DNA from: Saccopteryx bilineata
Taxonomy: Eukaryota > Chordata > Mammalia > Chiroptera > Emballonuridae
NCBI RefSeq assembly: GCF_036850765.1
Contig: NC_089491.1
Coordinates: 89,560,740-89,624,739 of the forward strand
DNA length: 64,000 nucleotides
Direction: 5' to 3'
Positions 10,650-22,680 of this stretch are shown here, one piece after another. Below the pieces are notes generated by a model. It was not told where the DNA came from and made no database searches. It worked only from the letters and a program-made list of their open reading frames with translations. How positions within the stretch are numbered: the stretch's first letter is position 1; every line of letters begins with the position of its first letter. Both the position numbers and the translations under genes were made by a program.

Positions 10650-10860
10650 TGTGGTCTAGTCAGATGACCTGGACTCAGGTCCTGACAACGACTTTAACTG
10701 GCTATGCCTTTGGCCAGAAAACACATTATGAACCTCAGTTTTGACTTCTTTAAAGATAATGGTACTTATTTTCCAAGATTATTGTGAAAACTTAAAGAGC
10801 TACTACCTATGAAAACACTTCATAAGTGGAAAACCATCATCTAGTTCTTAACATGGCCAT
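10650..10860 (+). repeat. MIR SINE fragment
   Basis: Matches the MIR pattern of 'gacctggactcaggtcctg', 'actggctatgccttt', 'aacctcagttt' and 'attgtgaaaacttaaagagc'. An ancient mammalian SINE, identified from memory. Confidence 0.6.
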
Positions 10861-11276
10861 GAGTAACAAAGGAAACTAAAACTTTGACATGACACCAAGA
10901 AATAATGTGAACAACGAAAAATAATTAATTCCAATGCAAATGGGTACTTCTTAACAAGAGACAGGGCTGTGGGAGGGGTGACAATGGAGCCCTGGACAGA
11001 AGAAAAGAATAAAATCAATACTTTCTTCTTGCTTCATTTGGATGCACTTCTAATTCTCACACAGAAGGAAATAATACCATTAATCTAAGAAATCTGATAA
11101 GGAGTCAATATTCCTCAATATTTATAACTCACTTAGCTTAATATAGTGAGGAAATTCCCATCTTTTTTCATGCAATAAAATTGATTGCAATATTATTTTA
11201 TGAATTTTGATATACCAGGGCAAACACTTTTTAGAATCAAGTATTAAAGTTTTAGTTTTAAATTTTAAAGGCTAGT

Positions 11277-11390
11277 CTGACCTGTGGTGGCGCAGTGGAT
11301 AAAGCGTTGACCTGGAATGCTGAGGTCACTGGTTCGAAACCCTGCACTTGTCTAGTCAAGACACATATGATGCTTCCTGCTCCTCTGCCC

Positions 11391-11422
<32 letters not shown>

Positions 11423-11468
11423 ATTCTCTCTCCTCTCTAAAATGAATAAATAAAAAAAGTTTTTTTAA
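11277..11468 (+). mobile_element. Short tRNA SINE
   Basis: Head ctgacctgtggtggcgcagtg and B box ggttcgaaaccc, then 'gacacatatgatgcttcctgctcc', a (CT)n stretch and an A-rich end. The flanks aaattttaaag/aaattttaagg look like a target duplication. Confidence 0.82.
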
Positions 11469-12063
11469 ATAAATTTTAAGGGCTTTCCATTTAACACAAT
11501 GCCTTAGGTTTTTAACTCAGCTGTGATCTCAGAGTTCTGATAACAGGAATAACTTTCTGATTCATTATCTGGCTAGAGGATTAAGGCTGCATCCCAGAAA
11601 CTCTCCAGAGAGAGAAGCCAACCCTCTATCTGGGAGCTTTTCAATTTGCTGAGGTGAAAACAGATGAGCAGAACAGATAACACTGAGACAAATAATTAAT
11701 GACGCTATCCTCACTACACTCCGGAACATGTCCACAACGATACAAGAGGTCTGAAATAAAATAGAATCAAACAAGTAATTATAAATGATGTGGTCACTTG
11801 GAGCACTATAAAGAGCCCTATTTTTTAGTGTCAGAAAGATGTGAGCTTAAGTCTCGACTCTGCCCTTAACTAGCTATCCTCCTGGGCTGAACATTATGTT
11901 TCAATTTCTTCTTTGGTTGAAAGAAGGTACAAATACAGATATTGCAGCATGCTTGGGGGATCAGTGGGAGCATGTAAATGAAGAGGGACAAATGTCAGTG
12001 CTACCTTGATTAACCCAGACTTCTCATATAATCAGGTTATTTCTTATGTTATGAACTAGCTTT
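11469..12063. other. Unique sequence with a possible MIR
   Basis: No gene recognised. 11815-11970 has MIR-like wording ('agatgtgagcttaagtctcgactctgcc' and 'cttaactagc'). Confidence 0.45.
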
Positions 12064-12385
12064 GTGGTCAACAGGGATCCCAACCATCACTGGTTTGTTC
12101 TTCAACTTCTTTCCCACAGACGACGTGGGCACGTGGCCCTCAACATGTATAAAATCTTGGAAAATTTTAGAAGACAAATCCATTTCCTCACTCCTGGTTT
12201 TTATAAGGAAGCATTTTCCCTAAGTATACAACTGGCCTTTCTCTGTCCTTTTACTAATGTGGCATCGGGGGAGTTGGAGGAACTAATTAATTTAATTGAT
12301 ACATTTGAGAAGAACCAACTGGGCATACTCAGTTGCAAAATTTACCTCCTGGGAGGTGCTTGCCCTCCAGGGGTTTGCTATTTGT

Positions 12386-12399
12386 GCTTTTCTAGAAAG

Positions 12400-12430
<31 letters not shown>

Positions 12431-12811
12431 GAGAAGAAGAAGAAGAAGGAGGAGGAGAAGGAGGAGGAGGAGGAGGAGGAGGAAGAAGAAGAAGAAGAAG
12501 AAGAAGAAGAAGAAGAAGAAGAAGAAGAAGAAGAAGAAGAAGAAGAAGAAGAAAAGAAAGAGATAGGAAGCATCAACTAGTAGTTGTGGCACCTTTAGTT
12601 GTTCATTCATTGCTTCTCATATGTACCTCCATGGGGGGGAGGCCCTCCAGCCAAGCCAGTGTTCAAGCCAGCAACCTTGGGATCATACTGATGATCCCAT
12701 GCTCAAATCGCAATCCCTCGCTCAAGGTGGTAAGCCTGCACTTAAGCCAGCAACCTCAGGGTTTTGAACCTGGGTCCTCATTGTCCCATAAGCCACCACC
12801 ACTCAGGCCTC
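12386..12811 (-). mobile_element. tRNA SINE (gcctgacc family) with expanded (GAA)n tail
   Basis: Reverse-strand SINE. The body at 12558-12811 contains 'gcatcaactagtagttgtggc', 'caagccagcaacc' and 'tgaacctgggtcctc'. Its pyrimidine tail, purine on this strand, has expanded into the simple repeat at 12402-12565. The head near 12795-12811 is damaged. Confidence 0.8.
12402..12565. repeat. (GA)n/(GAG)n/(GAA)n purine tract
   Basis: A homopurine tract of about 160 bp moving from gaga through gga to about 25 nearly perfect gaa/aag units at 12481-12553. It creates artefactual frames of poly-Glu, poly-Arg, poly-Ser or poly-Leu on both strands. Long GAA tracts can form triplexes and are unstable. Confidence 0.95.
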
Positions 12812-12815
12812 TTCC

Positions 12816-15800
12816 CTAAATTTCTGAAGGGAGAAAGACTTCACTGTCCTACACATCATGGGAAATGGTGGGCGAACCTAGTGTTTACATTTAGCACACT
12901 CACTTGGCTGACAGACCTAGAGCTCTGTCCTCCAGCCAGACTTCTATAAGCAATAGGGATGATCTGCTTCTGAGTTTTCAACCAACTTCTTCCAAAACCA
13001 TGTAGAGAACAGTGGTATTGTTAGTTTGTTGGAGACTGTCTTAGAGACCCAATTCTATGCAAAGTTAGCCATTTTTTAGAAGAGTTTCATTGTGACATCA
13101 GTTCAAGCATAACCGATCTGCATAAGTTCTGTGTCTACCCACCAAGCATGCACAGTCTTTCCAGGCATTTTCTCAGACACTCTGTCGAGTCACAGACACA
13201 AAGAGTGACAATGCTCAGAACAGAAGGCCCCTCACCGGTGAGGTGTTCCGAAACATTCCACAGCAGTTGGTGAGCATCAGGTTTGGCAGCCCCATGCTCT
13301 GTAGGTGGCTACCGTCCCGTCTGAGGCCATGCTCTCCATGGGGAATCTGAACACTTCTACCAGGTAAGGCCCCTCCCACACCCAGCCTCATCTTCTCAAA
13401 CTTCTCTCTGGTTTAACTTCAAAACTCTGGTAAAGGGAGGAGAAAGAGGGGGAGAGATTGGTAGGAAGAAGGAAGGAATGGCTGATCATTCCTGTCCCGT
13501 GGAGCCTGATTTCCCCTGCACTTCTCCCTCACACGCACACAGCGTCCTGTCCCCACACTGCATGTCTGCCCCTGCGTCCCCATGCCATTGGCCTGTGATG
13601 GACAGTCGCCCCCTGGGCTCCACCAGAGCACAGACATCTAACCTAGGGCCCAGCACAGACAGGAGCTCGGGTTTTGTGCTAGAACTATGTATCTAAATTA
13701 TTTCTGATCAAACACTGCACAGACAGACAGTTCCTTCTCCAGCTGAGAGGGCCACATTCCAGGAATCATGATGAGACATAATCCACAGAAGAAACCTTCT
13801 CAGAAAACAGACACTTCCTGCAGAGGTGCACCACAGCCCTGCCTGTGCCTCCCCAGGCCGAGCAGGGCAGCTCTGCGTTTGCATTTCCAGCTTTCCCTGA
13901 CAAGGCAGCTCCTTTAGAGAGAAGCAAACCTCGCTTTAAAGGAACATCTAAAAATTCGTGATAGCTCTTCGGAATATCCTTTGTGTGGTGCTGCAAAGAC
14001 CTCTACCTGTGCGCTTTTTTTTTTTTAAGAATAAGTTTTAAAAATAAGCCTCAAAAGAAAAAATAATGCTTTAGAAAGGAGGTCACTCAGTTGGGAAATT
14101 TATTTTTTCTAATGTGAGAAGAAAATGTATCCTATCCCCTCCTTTACTGCAAACTCCACTCCTGTGTTTGTTGCCCATCCCCACGCTTTTGCCGCGGCTG
14201 CAGCCCCCTCGTCCCCTTGTGCCCCTTCACACCAGGATGTGTCCGCAGAGCCTGTGTCCCTCAGTCTTCCTGCACAATAACATGAAACTCATTCTCCTCG
14301 AGCCATGATCTGCCGCCTACCCTCCGATGAATGTGGGGGAAGTCTGGAGAGAGATCACTGCTGAGAGCATTTTATAGCAGAAAAGAAAATCACCTTATTG
14401 AATTCAAGCTCTCAATGTAGTAAATACAAAAACAGAAGCAGCCACACCTAATGCCCAGAAAAGTGAGGTGAGGCCCACGGCCCAGAATGGAGCCGAGAGC
14501 ACAGCCTCAACCTCGGGGCCAGCACTCCTCCCACCACGCCATGGATCTCTTACAGGCTTGCAAACCCGACACCTCACTGCCTGTGCAAACTGCCCCAACT
14601 TAACTAGCTCTTAAATATATATATAGATAGTATTTTTCATCCCCTTTGTGGGTTTTCAAGCCTTTTTTAAAAAAAATAATGTAACTCCCCCAATGAAGTC
14701 TAATGCAAGGTCCAATTATATAAAAACTGATAAAAATTCTCTCTTCTGTGGCTGAAGTAGAGAAAAGTACCCTCTCTTAGTCTACCCCCTCCCAACAGCC
14801 ACCGAGGCCCCTCTGAGGGTTTCCAGGTTCGGTTTACCGTATAATCATGGACTCCCAGTGCTCACTGCACTCGCCAGCGACCACGTCTCTGCCCTGGCCC
14901 CTTCCTCACCCATCGCCTGTCGTCATCTTCATCCTTCGAGGCCTGGGGAGTCGCCACCACCTCCAAGCAGCCTCTCTGGACCCTGTTACTGGGAAGCGGC
15001 TCTTGTCTTTCCTTTGCTCCAAAGCTCTGCATTAGTCACCTTTCCTCTGTACCCAAACAGTCTGAACTACTTGTTATTCTCGTGCCTCACCCCAACCTTC
15101 CAGCCCACTTATCATGAGGGCCCACCCACTCAACTGGGAGCCCTGCAGGTCCATTGGAGCAGGCTCCCAACTTGATGGCCACCCGGGTGAAGGTTCAGCC
15201 CACCCCTTTGCCTTCTCTCCTGACCCTTCCCCGACCTAACTTTGTCTATGTCCATTCTGACTGAACTCATTTTTAACCCCGGCCTCTAACAGACCCCTGA
15301 ATAGGGAGTGGCTAGCTCTTCCTGAGTTCCGTGCTCTGCCCTCAGCTCTGCCTCCCATTCATTCTTTTCCTTTTTCAGTTTCTTCTCTTGAGCTATGGAG
15401 CCTCTGCTAGAGGCGAGTGTCTGCTAAAGGGAAAATACGACCCCTCCTCACCCTGAACCATCTGTCCACTGGCTGACTTCAAGCTGCTGCTGGACCAGGC
15501 TCAGAAAAGATGGGAAAACCAACATTGACTGGCTGCTTGTTTAAAATGTGTCACTCAGGGTCCCACCCTCACCTTCCGTGGTAGGTGATTGACTAATGCA
15601 TTCCAATGTTTAAGAACTCCTTGAAACAGGGAGTCTCACACTCCAGGCCTGTACAGGGTTCCATGGGCCAACAGTCATTTACTAAGGAGAATGACAGAAA
15701 GAAATGTGGTCCTCAGCAAAGCCGAATTTCCAGCAGCAAGAATGACAGAAAAGTCCTTAGAAAAGAGGAAGACAAACCTGAATCGCACTGGAGAATGGAG

Positions 15801-15905
15801 AATAGTGCTTCCCTCCCTGGTCCACTGGCTGCTCTATGGACGGAGAGACTGGTCCATCCACCACCTGCTGCCTACCCTGTCTCTTGGCCCCTGTATTGTT
15901 CAGAG
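12816..15905. other. Unique, moderately GC-rich sequence, no gene recognised
   Basis: About 3 kb without recognisable transposons or an ORF longer than about 130 codons. Stretches at 13380-13640 and 14110-14600 are C-rich with short frames that look like chance. The 15606-16004 frame runs into the MIR at its 3' end and is not supported. Confidence 0.4.
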
Positions 15906-15914
15906 GGGTGCTTA

Positions 15915-16150
15915 AGTGTGGCTGAGATCAGGCTGCCTGGATTTGACTCTAGGGTCTATCACTTTCAGGGCTGCAGTCTCTTGAGCCTATTATGTAACCA
16001 TTAAACTTCAATTTCCTCTTTTATAAAATAGTGATGATAAAAATTAGCTATCTTGAAGAGTTGTTGTGAGAATTAAATGACATTATCCAAATATAGCATT
16101 TGACACAGCACCAGGCACAAGATAAGTTTGCAATAAGTATTAGCTTTTAA
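15915..16150 (+). repeat. MIR SINE
   Basis: A near full-length MIR: 'aggctgcctggatttgactc', 'caatttcctcttttataaaatagtg', 'agttgttgtgagaattaaatgac' and 'gcaccaggcacaagataag'. Diagnostic MIR segments are in the correct order. Confidence 0.8.
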
Positions 16151-16289
16151 TTCGGATCATTCACGTAATGCTTTCATGAACTTACTCATTTATGTGTCTG
16201 TTCCCCCACCCAGGCAGCGGACACAATAGGCTTTCTACTTTCTCTCCCTTATAAAGACACTCTTAGTAAGTTATGCCTCACAGGATTGT

Positions 16290-16628
16290 GGTAAGGATGA
16301 AATAAGACAATAGGCAAACAAACAGACTAAACGGAAACAAACTGATACAGAGAACAAACTGATGGTTGCTAGATGGGAGGAGAGTTTGGGAAATGGGTGA
16401 AAAAGGTTGAAAGATGTTAAGAAAGTACAAAATGACAGTTATGAAAACAGTCACAGGAATGTAAAGTAAGTATGGCACAGGAATTATGATCAATAATATT
16501 GTAATAACTATTGTAATAATATTGTAATAACTATAAGGTATTAAATATCTAATCACTATGTTATACACCTGAAACTACTCTACTATTGTATGTTAACTGT
16601 AATTGGAATATAAATTAATTAATAAAAG
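16290..16628 (+). mobile_element. Old L1 3'UTR fragment
   Basis: Contains 'actgatggttgctagatggg', 'gttatacacctgaaac' and 'attgtatgttaactgtaattgg' followed by an A-rich end, typical of ancient L1M-type 3' ends. It includes an AT-rich inner repeat (taataactattgtaat) at 16490-16540. Confidence 0.65.
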
Positions 16629-17632
16629 ACAGTAGGTGAAAAGAGCTCAGCAGTGGGTTTGGTGCACCATAGGCACTCTGTAACAGATTGAAGAGGCTGA
16701 CCTACCTTGACACGCCCTGGGCACCGGCAACAGCAGGAGCTTTCCCTCACCAGGTCTAATGCGCTGCAACCTCCCTCCAGCCACGAGGCGGGGGAGCCCT
16801 CCAGAAAAACGGAAGCCGGGCTTAGAAGGCTTCTCAAGGAACCACACGGAGCAGCTGGCCAGAAAGTCTGTGCGGACTGGACATTTATACCTATTATGTT
16901 ATGACGGGAATTCGAGCTCTCACAGGGCTGTGCCAGATCAACTCATCCTGAGTTGAGGGGTGTGTTTCTAATACAAAATATCTTCATTCTTATTTTCTTA
17001 TGCAACCACATGTGTAGACTTGCCAAAAATGTTAAAAATAGAAGACAATAAAAAAAAAATCAAAGAGAAAGTCTTCTCATAGTTTCTAGACCAACTTGCA
17101 TGGAAACAGTTACCCCACGGAGCATGACGGGTGTCAATTTCTTCATTCCTTTCGGGGAGTGGTTTTTGTTTTTCCTCTTATTTCCTTTGGGTAGTTTTAT
17201 TTATTATTCTAACATTATTCTTTAATGACAAGTGAGGGTGTCACCACTTTTCTTTAAAACAATAGAGGCTACAGGGGAAAATAAAAAGCTCTTAAAGCCT
17301 GCAAAGACTTGGGGAATCTTGCTCCAGCAAAGCGTGGCAAACAACCGCCTCCGCGGCACCGGGCTGAGCCAAACCCCTGCGGTGAGGACTCGCTTTATTT
17401 TTGGTCCAAGCACAGAGTCCAGGAAGCCACATCTACTCCCTTCTTTTTCATTTAAGATTATACATTCATCAATAAGCCTTGTCGAGAAAGCCTCCATTAG
17501 AGATTTCCTCTATTTGTTCTGAGAAAGGACAGGAAAAACAGAAAAGCAGACACCAATCCTAGGAAAACAGCAAGACCCGGCGGGTGACCAAAACAGGTGT
17601 GTGCTCTCTCCTTCTCGCTCTTTACATTGCAT

Positions 17633-17635
<3 letters not shown>
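16629..17635. other. Unique sequence, no gene recognised
   Basis: Nothing recognisable apart from short chance frames. The 17222-17522 stretch is open on both strands for about 90 codons without an identifiable product. Confidence 0.4.

Positions 17636-17636
<1 letters not shown>

Positions 17637-17706
<70 letters not shown>
17637..17706 (+). repeat. (CA)n microsatellite
   Basis: About 34 CA dinucleotides with a single CAGA interruption. A poly-Cys/Val frame on the minus strand is an artefact of it. Confidence 0.97.
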
Positions 17707-17708
<2 letters not shown>

Positions 17709-19620
17709 CAAGCAGCTCCCTGCGTTTAAACGATGTTTGATTTTATATAAGCGCCAGATGACTCAAACTCATTTTAGAAGAAGGAGGTGTAGGGATCTAT
17801 AAAAACACTGATAAGCATTTAACCACAAACAGTTCTTCCATCAACCGCAGTCAATTAAAAAAATGTTCAAAGGCTTAATATAGTCAAAGATGGAAATATA
17901 TAGAGTCCCATCTTATGTAAGACTGTTATGTCAAAAAAATGGGGGGGAAACCCATCTGAGCCCCTTTAAACACATCTCAAATGCAGACCTTTACATAACT
18001 GATCAAGTACAGCATTTCAAAATATTTATATTTTCAAATCATATGATAGCTGTTACCAGACTTAAGAAATTGAGACTGATTGCACAATGAGCTGGTCCTC
18101 ATTTGGTCTCCCCTAATTTGCCATAAACCAGCGTGGCTTCTAGAAAAAGACAGAACCTGACAGACCACAGCAGTGTAGCCAAAGAGTCCTGATTTATTTC
18201 AGCTCTGAAAGGCCACTGCACCGGGATTTTCATTTCTGCCTGGAATGCAATCCACACGACTGGCCTCGCTGTCCTGAATCAAATATTGTACACGTTTTTC
18301 TCATCTAGCAGAGATCTTGTGAACTGTGAGCACAACCTGCACAGGCGTAGGGGGGAGAAAAGAGGCGGAGCGCGGGGTCGTGCTGGGACGCGGAGTCGCT
18401 CCATGTTGCGCCCGTGGCACCAGGCTCACAGAAGGGCCCAGACAGGAAGAAGGCAGGGCCTTCGCTTCCAGACGTCCAGTAAGAGAAACGTTCCAAGTTG
18501 GCATCACAAACAGAGATGAATCTGCTGCCTGGAGAGCTAGGTCCCTAAACGGATCCAAAGCAAGGCGGGCCTCGTGGCTTCTGCGGACAAGATGGGGACC
18601 TGAAGGTGGAAAGTGGGGGCAGAGTGGGGGGCAGTTCCATTCCCTTCTCCACCCAGGGGGCTAGCCACAAACAAGGAAAGTTGATGATGGACCCCATGAA
18701 GACACTTCCTCAACGTCCTCGGAGGTCACGCACTCTCCCCAGCTCCTTGCTTCACCCACCCTGCTCCTAGGAGTAAGGGGGAAGAAAGCACCTTGGTCTT
18801 CACTTGGGAAGCTGCCCAGATAGTCTGTGCTTTCACCTGGGCCACCTCACCTGAGAGCAACCAGAGACATTTGAAGCACCAACTGTTTCACTTTTATAAT
18901 AGTCTAGGTTTAGGGAGTATTTAATTTCATAAAGCTGCCTTAAATTGTGTGGGAAGGAGATAAAATCATTCTGATAATAATTTGTATTTCCTACAACGAT
19001 AGCCTAGTAAACATAAGAGGGACTTTTTAAGTACAGGTGCTTTCTGACTAATGATGAAATAAATGTACACCTCATTATCTCATGGCCCTCCAAAAACTCC
19101 TAAGGAAGGAGGACTTAGAAGGAATGATTCAAGTGGAGTTTCCCTCATCCTTATCAGCTCAGCCTACCTCTCTCCCCACTGTCTGTTACCTTTTCATCCC
19201 TCTCACAAAGGCTGGCTGAATAAACCTCACCTAAGCCAGCAAACAAGTGGAGGCACAGACATTTTTCATGGCACAACCCAGGTCAGCATACCCTAGACTA
19301 GTTGCTAGGGATGGTATGTGCCTGCTGGTTAGAACGTTACTATGGTTTCTGCTACGAGATGCACAGCTATTTCCTGTGCAGGGAAATCTTGGAGGGGCAA
19401 GGAAAAGGAAGGTGGGAAGGAAGGAGAGGTGTCTGACAAAGCCCAGGGAAGCCTCTTCCAGGGTCTATAACACTTCCTCTCAGGCTGTATAGCAAATACT
19501 GCCTTCAAAATGAACTTTGAAATTCGGAGTGAAGCGTTTAAAAAGAATTCTAGTGTTACAGTTGAAATTTAAAAATATGCATACCTTTTCCCTTAGCAAA
19601 CCCACCTTTAAGCAAAGCAT
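17707..19620. other. Unique sequence with a CpG-dense patch
   Basis: No gene identified. 18340-18415 carries about ten CpGs in roughly 75 bases, inside a GC-rich interval (18330-18660). The rest is CpG-poor. It could be an old regulatory element, or a decayed retroposed exon whose source I cannot name. Confidence 0.4.
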
Positions 19621-19624
19621 TTCC

Positions 19625-20200
19625 AAGGACAATGGAAGTGGACTGTTGCATCCAACTGACTCCCAAGATGGCCCTCAGTGATCTCTACCTCCTGGTATCT
19701 ATGGCCATTTAATACTCCTCTCCACCTGAGTGAGGGCTGGGCCGAGTGACTTACTTCTAGTGAACAGAATACTGCAAAAGTGATTAGGTTACAAAAGACT
19801 GTGACTTCTGTCTTGACCACATACTCTGTTGCTCTCTCCGCTTGCTCACTCTGATGCAGCCAGCTGCCATGTGTGAGGTCTGCCACACAGAGACCCACAT
19901 GGCAAAGAGCCGACAGTGGCTTTTTGTCAAAAGCCAGTGAGGAAGAAAAGCCTTCCGGCCAACAGGACACTAGGAACTGAGTCCTGCCGACAACTTAAGA
20001 AGCTCAGATCTTTCCCCAGCGAATCTTTGAGAAGATGCAGCCCCAGCCTACCCTTCGTAACAGCCTTGTGGAGCACCCTGCCCTGGAGAACCCTGCTCGG
20101 CTGTGCTCCGGTACCTGACCCAGACAAACGGATAATACATGTTGTTATTTTTAAGCCACTAAGTTTTGGGGTCTTTTGTATATAGCAAGACAGAAAGAAT
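19625..20200 (+). mobile_element. MaLR (MLT1-type) LTR remnant
   Basis: Old LTR sequence whose 3' part has the diagnostic 'gttgttatttttaagccactaagttttgggg', with upstream 'agtgattaggttacaaaagactgtgac' and 'actctgatgcagccagctgcc'. These are characteristic of MLT/MaLR LTRs as I remember them. Open frames across it are accidental. Confidence 0.65.
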
Positions 20201-20214
20201 ACAGCTTTTAAGTA

Positions 20215-20715
20215 ACATTTTTGGTTTTTGTTTTATTTATTTTGTTTGTGTGTATGTGAGAGAGAGAAAGAGAGAGAGACAGACAGACAGACAGGGACAG
20301 ACAGACAGGTAGAGGGAGAGAGATGAAAAGCATCAACTCAGAGTTGTGGCATCTTAGTTGTTCATTGATTACTTTCTCATATGTGCCTTGAGGGGGGGGG
20401 GGGCTCCAGCTGAGCAAGTGACCCCCTGCTCAAGCCAGCAACCTTGGGCTCAAGCCAGCAACCTTGGGCTCAAGCCAGCGACCTTCGGCTTCAAGCCAGC
20501 AACCTTGGGCTCAAGCCAGCGACCTTCGGCTTCAAGCCAGCAACCTTGGGCTCAAGCCAACTATAAGGTCATGTCTATAACCCTGCGCTCAAGCTAGCAA
20601 CCCTACACGCAAGCTGGTGAGCTGGCACTCAGAGATGGCAACCTCGGAATTTTGGGCCTGGGTCCTCAGTATTCCAGCTGATACTCTATCCACTGCACTG
20701 CCACCTGCACAGGTT
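20215..20715 (-). mobile_element. tRNA SINE (gcctgacc family) with internal tandem amplification
   Basis: Reverse-strand SINE. It has an AG-rich tail complement at 20255-20325, the body 'gcatcaactcagagttgtggc', a G-run, then amplified body units, and ends cactgccacctgcacagg. Flanks taacattttt/taacattgtt suggest a duplication. It is about 150 bp longer than the other family members because of the tandem units. Confidence 0.82.
20428..20556. repeat. Tandem repeat of a 20-21 bp SINE body unit
   Basis: About six copies of caagccagcaaccttgggct alternating with a caagccagcgaccttcggctt variant. The alternation implies expansion of a two-unit block. It lies inside the SINE at 20215-20715. Confidence 0.92.
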
Positions 20716-20799
20716 TAACATTGTTGATCATCACACTCAGGAAAGGGAAAATTTCAAAAGTCCATTCAGAGGGAGCTAGTTCAGTCAAGAGTAGCACTT

Positions 20800-20920
20800 C
20801 CACACCAGAAATATTGGGTGACCATCAAAACACAGTGAGGTCGATGTATCTGTACTGATACAGAAAGAAGTCCATGAAAATGAAAAAGTTGCAAAACAGT
20901 GCGAGACTTCTAAAATATAT
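20800..20920 (+). mobile_element. Old L1M fragment
   Basis: Resembles an L1 3' segment with 'gaggtcgatgtatctgtactgatacagaaagaagtcc' and 'aaaaagttgcaaaacagtg'. Short and diverged; identified from memory. Confidence 0.5.
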
Positions 20921-21142
20921 CAGACATCTAGATTTTCGTGCCTTTAAACTCCAGACAAGCCCCTTATCCAGTGTTTCCATCCCAGAAAATAACAACTGCA
21001 ATTATCTAGTTGCTATAGGCAAATAAGCAAACAAACAAAAAAAAAAAACAAAATAGAGAGGAAGAGAAAGAGAGATTCCTGAGTCTCCTCTTTCCCTCAT
21101 ATTGCTCATGTAATCCATTAGTAAATTATACAGTTTATCTTT

Positions 21143-21467
21143 CTTTTAGAGAGAGAGAGACAGAGAATCAGAGAGAGGGGTAGATAGGGACAGACAGACA
21201 GGAATGGAGAGAGATGAGAAGCATCAATCATTAGTTTTTGTTGTGATACCTTAGTTGTTCATTGATTGCTTTCTCATATGTGCCTTGACTGTGGGGCTAC
21301 AGCAGACCGAATAACCCCTTGCTCGAGCCAGCAACCTTGGGTCCAAGCTGGTGAGCTTCGCTCAAACCAGATGAGCCCGCGCTCAAGCTGGCGACCTCGG
21401 GGTCTCAAACCTGGGTCCTCTGCATCCCAGTCGACACTCTATCCACTGCACCACCGCCTGGTCAGGC
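21143..21467 (-). mobile_element. tRNA SINE, gcctgacc family
   Basis: Full-length reverse-strand copy ending ccaccgcctggtcaggc. It is flanked by the 16-bp duplication tatacagttta(t/c)cttt (21127-21142 and 21468-21483), with one mismatch. The B-box complement is 'ggtctcaaacc'. Confidence 0.92.
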
Positions 21468-21884
21468 TATACAGTTTACCTTTGAATTGTTACTGTATCC
21501 CACCCTTATCACCACCTCTGCAGTTACTACATGGTCCAAGTCACCATCCTGTCTTTCTTGGGCAGCAGCAATAGACCTGATTCGTTGTCCTGCTTCCAAT
21601 TCTCTCCAGTCTACTTCCAGATAATAGCCAGAGTGCTACTTAAAAATATATAACAAAATCAGGCCAGTTCCCTCTTAAACCCTGTAAAGTTTTTCTTTCA
21701 CAGTCAGAATAAAAATCAAAGTTGCTTTGTTGATTCACAAAGCCATGTTTTACAGATGTGGCCTCTGGATACCTCTTCCTTTACAATTCTCCCTCTTGCT
21801 TATCGAGCTACACTGGCCTCATTGATGTTTTCATAACACACCAAGTTCACTGTCATTTGTTTAATTATTTGTTTTTAGATTTTT

Positions 21885-21920
21885 TATTTATTCATTTTAG
21901 TGAGAGGGGACAGAGAGAGA

Positions 21921-21960
<40 letters not shown>

Positions 21961-22098
21961 CAGAAAGAGAAAAGGGGGGTAGGAGCAGGAAGCATCAACT
22001 CCCATATGTGCCTTGACCAGGCAAGCCCCGGGTTTCGAACCGGCGACCTCAGTGTTCTAGGTCAATGCTTTACTCACTGTGCCACCGCAGGTCAGGCC
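21885..22098 (-). mobile_element. Short tRNA SINE with (AG)n tail
   Basis: Reverse-strand short SINE: T-rich start, an (AG)n run at 21917-21960, 'gcatcaactcccatatgtgccttgacc', the B-box complement 'ggtttcgaaccggcg', and the head complement ending gcaggtcaggc. Confidence 0.85.
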
Positions 22099-22107
22099 TT
22101 TGAAGGA

Positions 22108-22480
22108 TCTATTAGTATGCTAAGGCTGCCATAACAAAGTACCACAAGCTGTATGGCTTAAATAACAGAAATTTAATTTCTCACAGTTTTGGAGGTTAGA
22201 AGTCTGAAATCAGGTTGCTGGTAGGGCAGGTGTCTTCTTTTTTAGGCTCTAGGGAAGGATCTGTCTCATGCCTTTCTCTTTGCTTCTGGGGATTTGCTAG
22301 AAATCTTCAGTGTCCCTTGACTTGCAGGCACATCATCCCAAGAATGGTGCTGTCACCAGATTCGTATCTGTCTCCAAACATCCCCTTTCTATAAGGTCAG
22401 ATTTGCATTACAATCTGATGATTTTCCTAGGTCCCCACCAGCTCCCTCCCCATTTCCCTGGCAGTCACAGCACAGCACTT
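22108..22480 (-). mobile_element. MaLR (MLT1-type) LTR, reverse
   Basis: 'aaggctgccataacaaagtaccac', 'ggcttaaataacagaaattt', 'ctcacagttttggaggttagaagtctg' and 'gaaatcaggttgctgg' are the reverse complement of a typical MLT1 3' half. It continues, diverged, to about 22680, where 'ggaggacccagactgatacc' may be another LTR end. Confidence 0.7.
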
Positions 22481-22680
22481 AAAAGGGTCCTACACTTGGT
22501 GGAACTCTGCTGTATGTACCATCTTGAAATGTCATTTTTGAACAAAGGGACCCACATCTTTGTTTTATACTGAACACTGGTCTTGCTTATAGGGGTTGCC
22601 TTAATATTTCTCTTGCATTGCTAATCTGGTCTTGGTGTCTGCTTCTTGGAGGACCCAGACTGATACCCCAGATATTGACT

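Noticed and set aside
12292..12610. Poly-Ser, poly-Glu and poly-Phe/Leu frames on both strands
   Set aside because: They are translations of a simple repeat in different frames.
12064..12819. 251-codon open frame, the longest on the plus strand before 20 kb
   Set aside because: Its centre is the (GAA)n tract read as poly-Arg/Glu, and its 3' third is a reverse SINE. There is no conserved domain, so it is a chance frame.
17510..17704. Cys/Val-rich frame (CVCVCV...) resembling a metal-binding peptide
   Set aside because: It is a direct translation of the (CA)n microsatellite on the minus strand.
19608..19970. 120-codon minus frame and the opposing plus frame at 19916-20185
   Set aside because: Both lie in an old MaLR-type LTR and show no domain.
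20428..20556. Possible CRISPR-like or satellite array
   Set aside because: The units are contiguous with no unique spacers and derive from a SINE body. This is also a vertebrate context.
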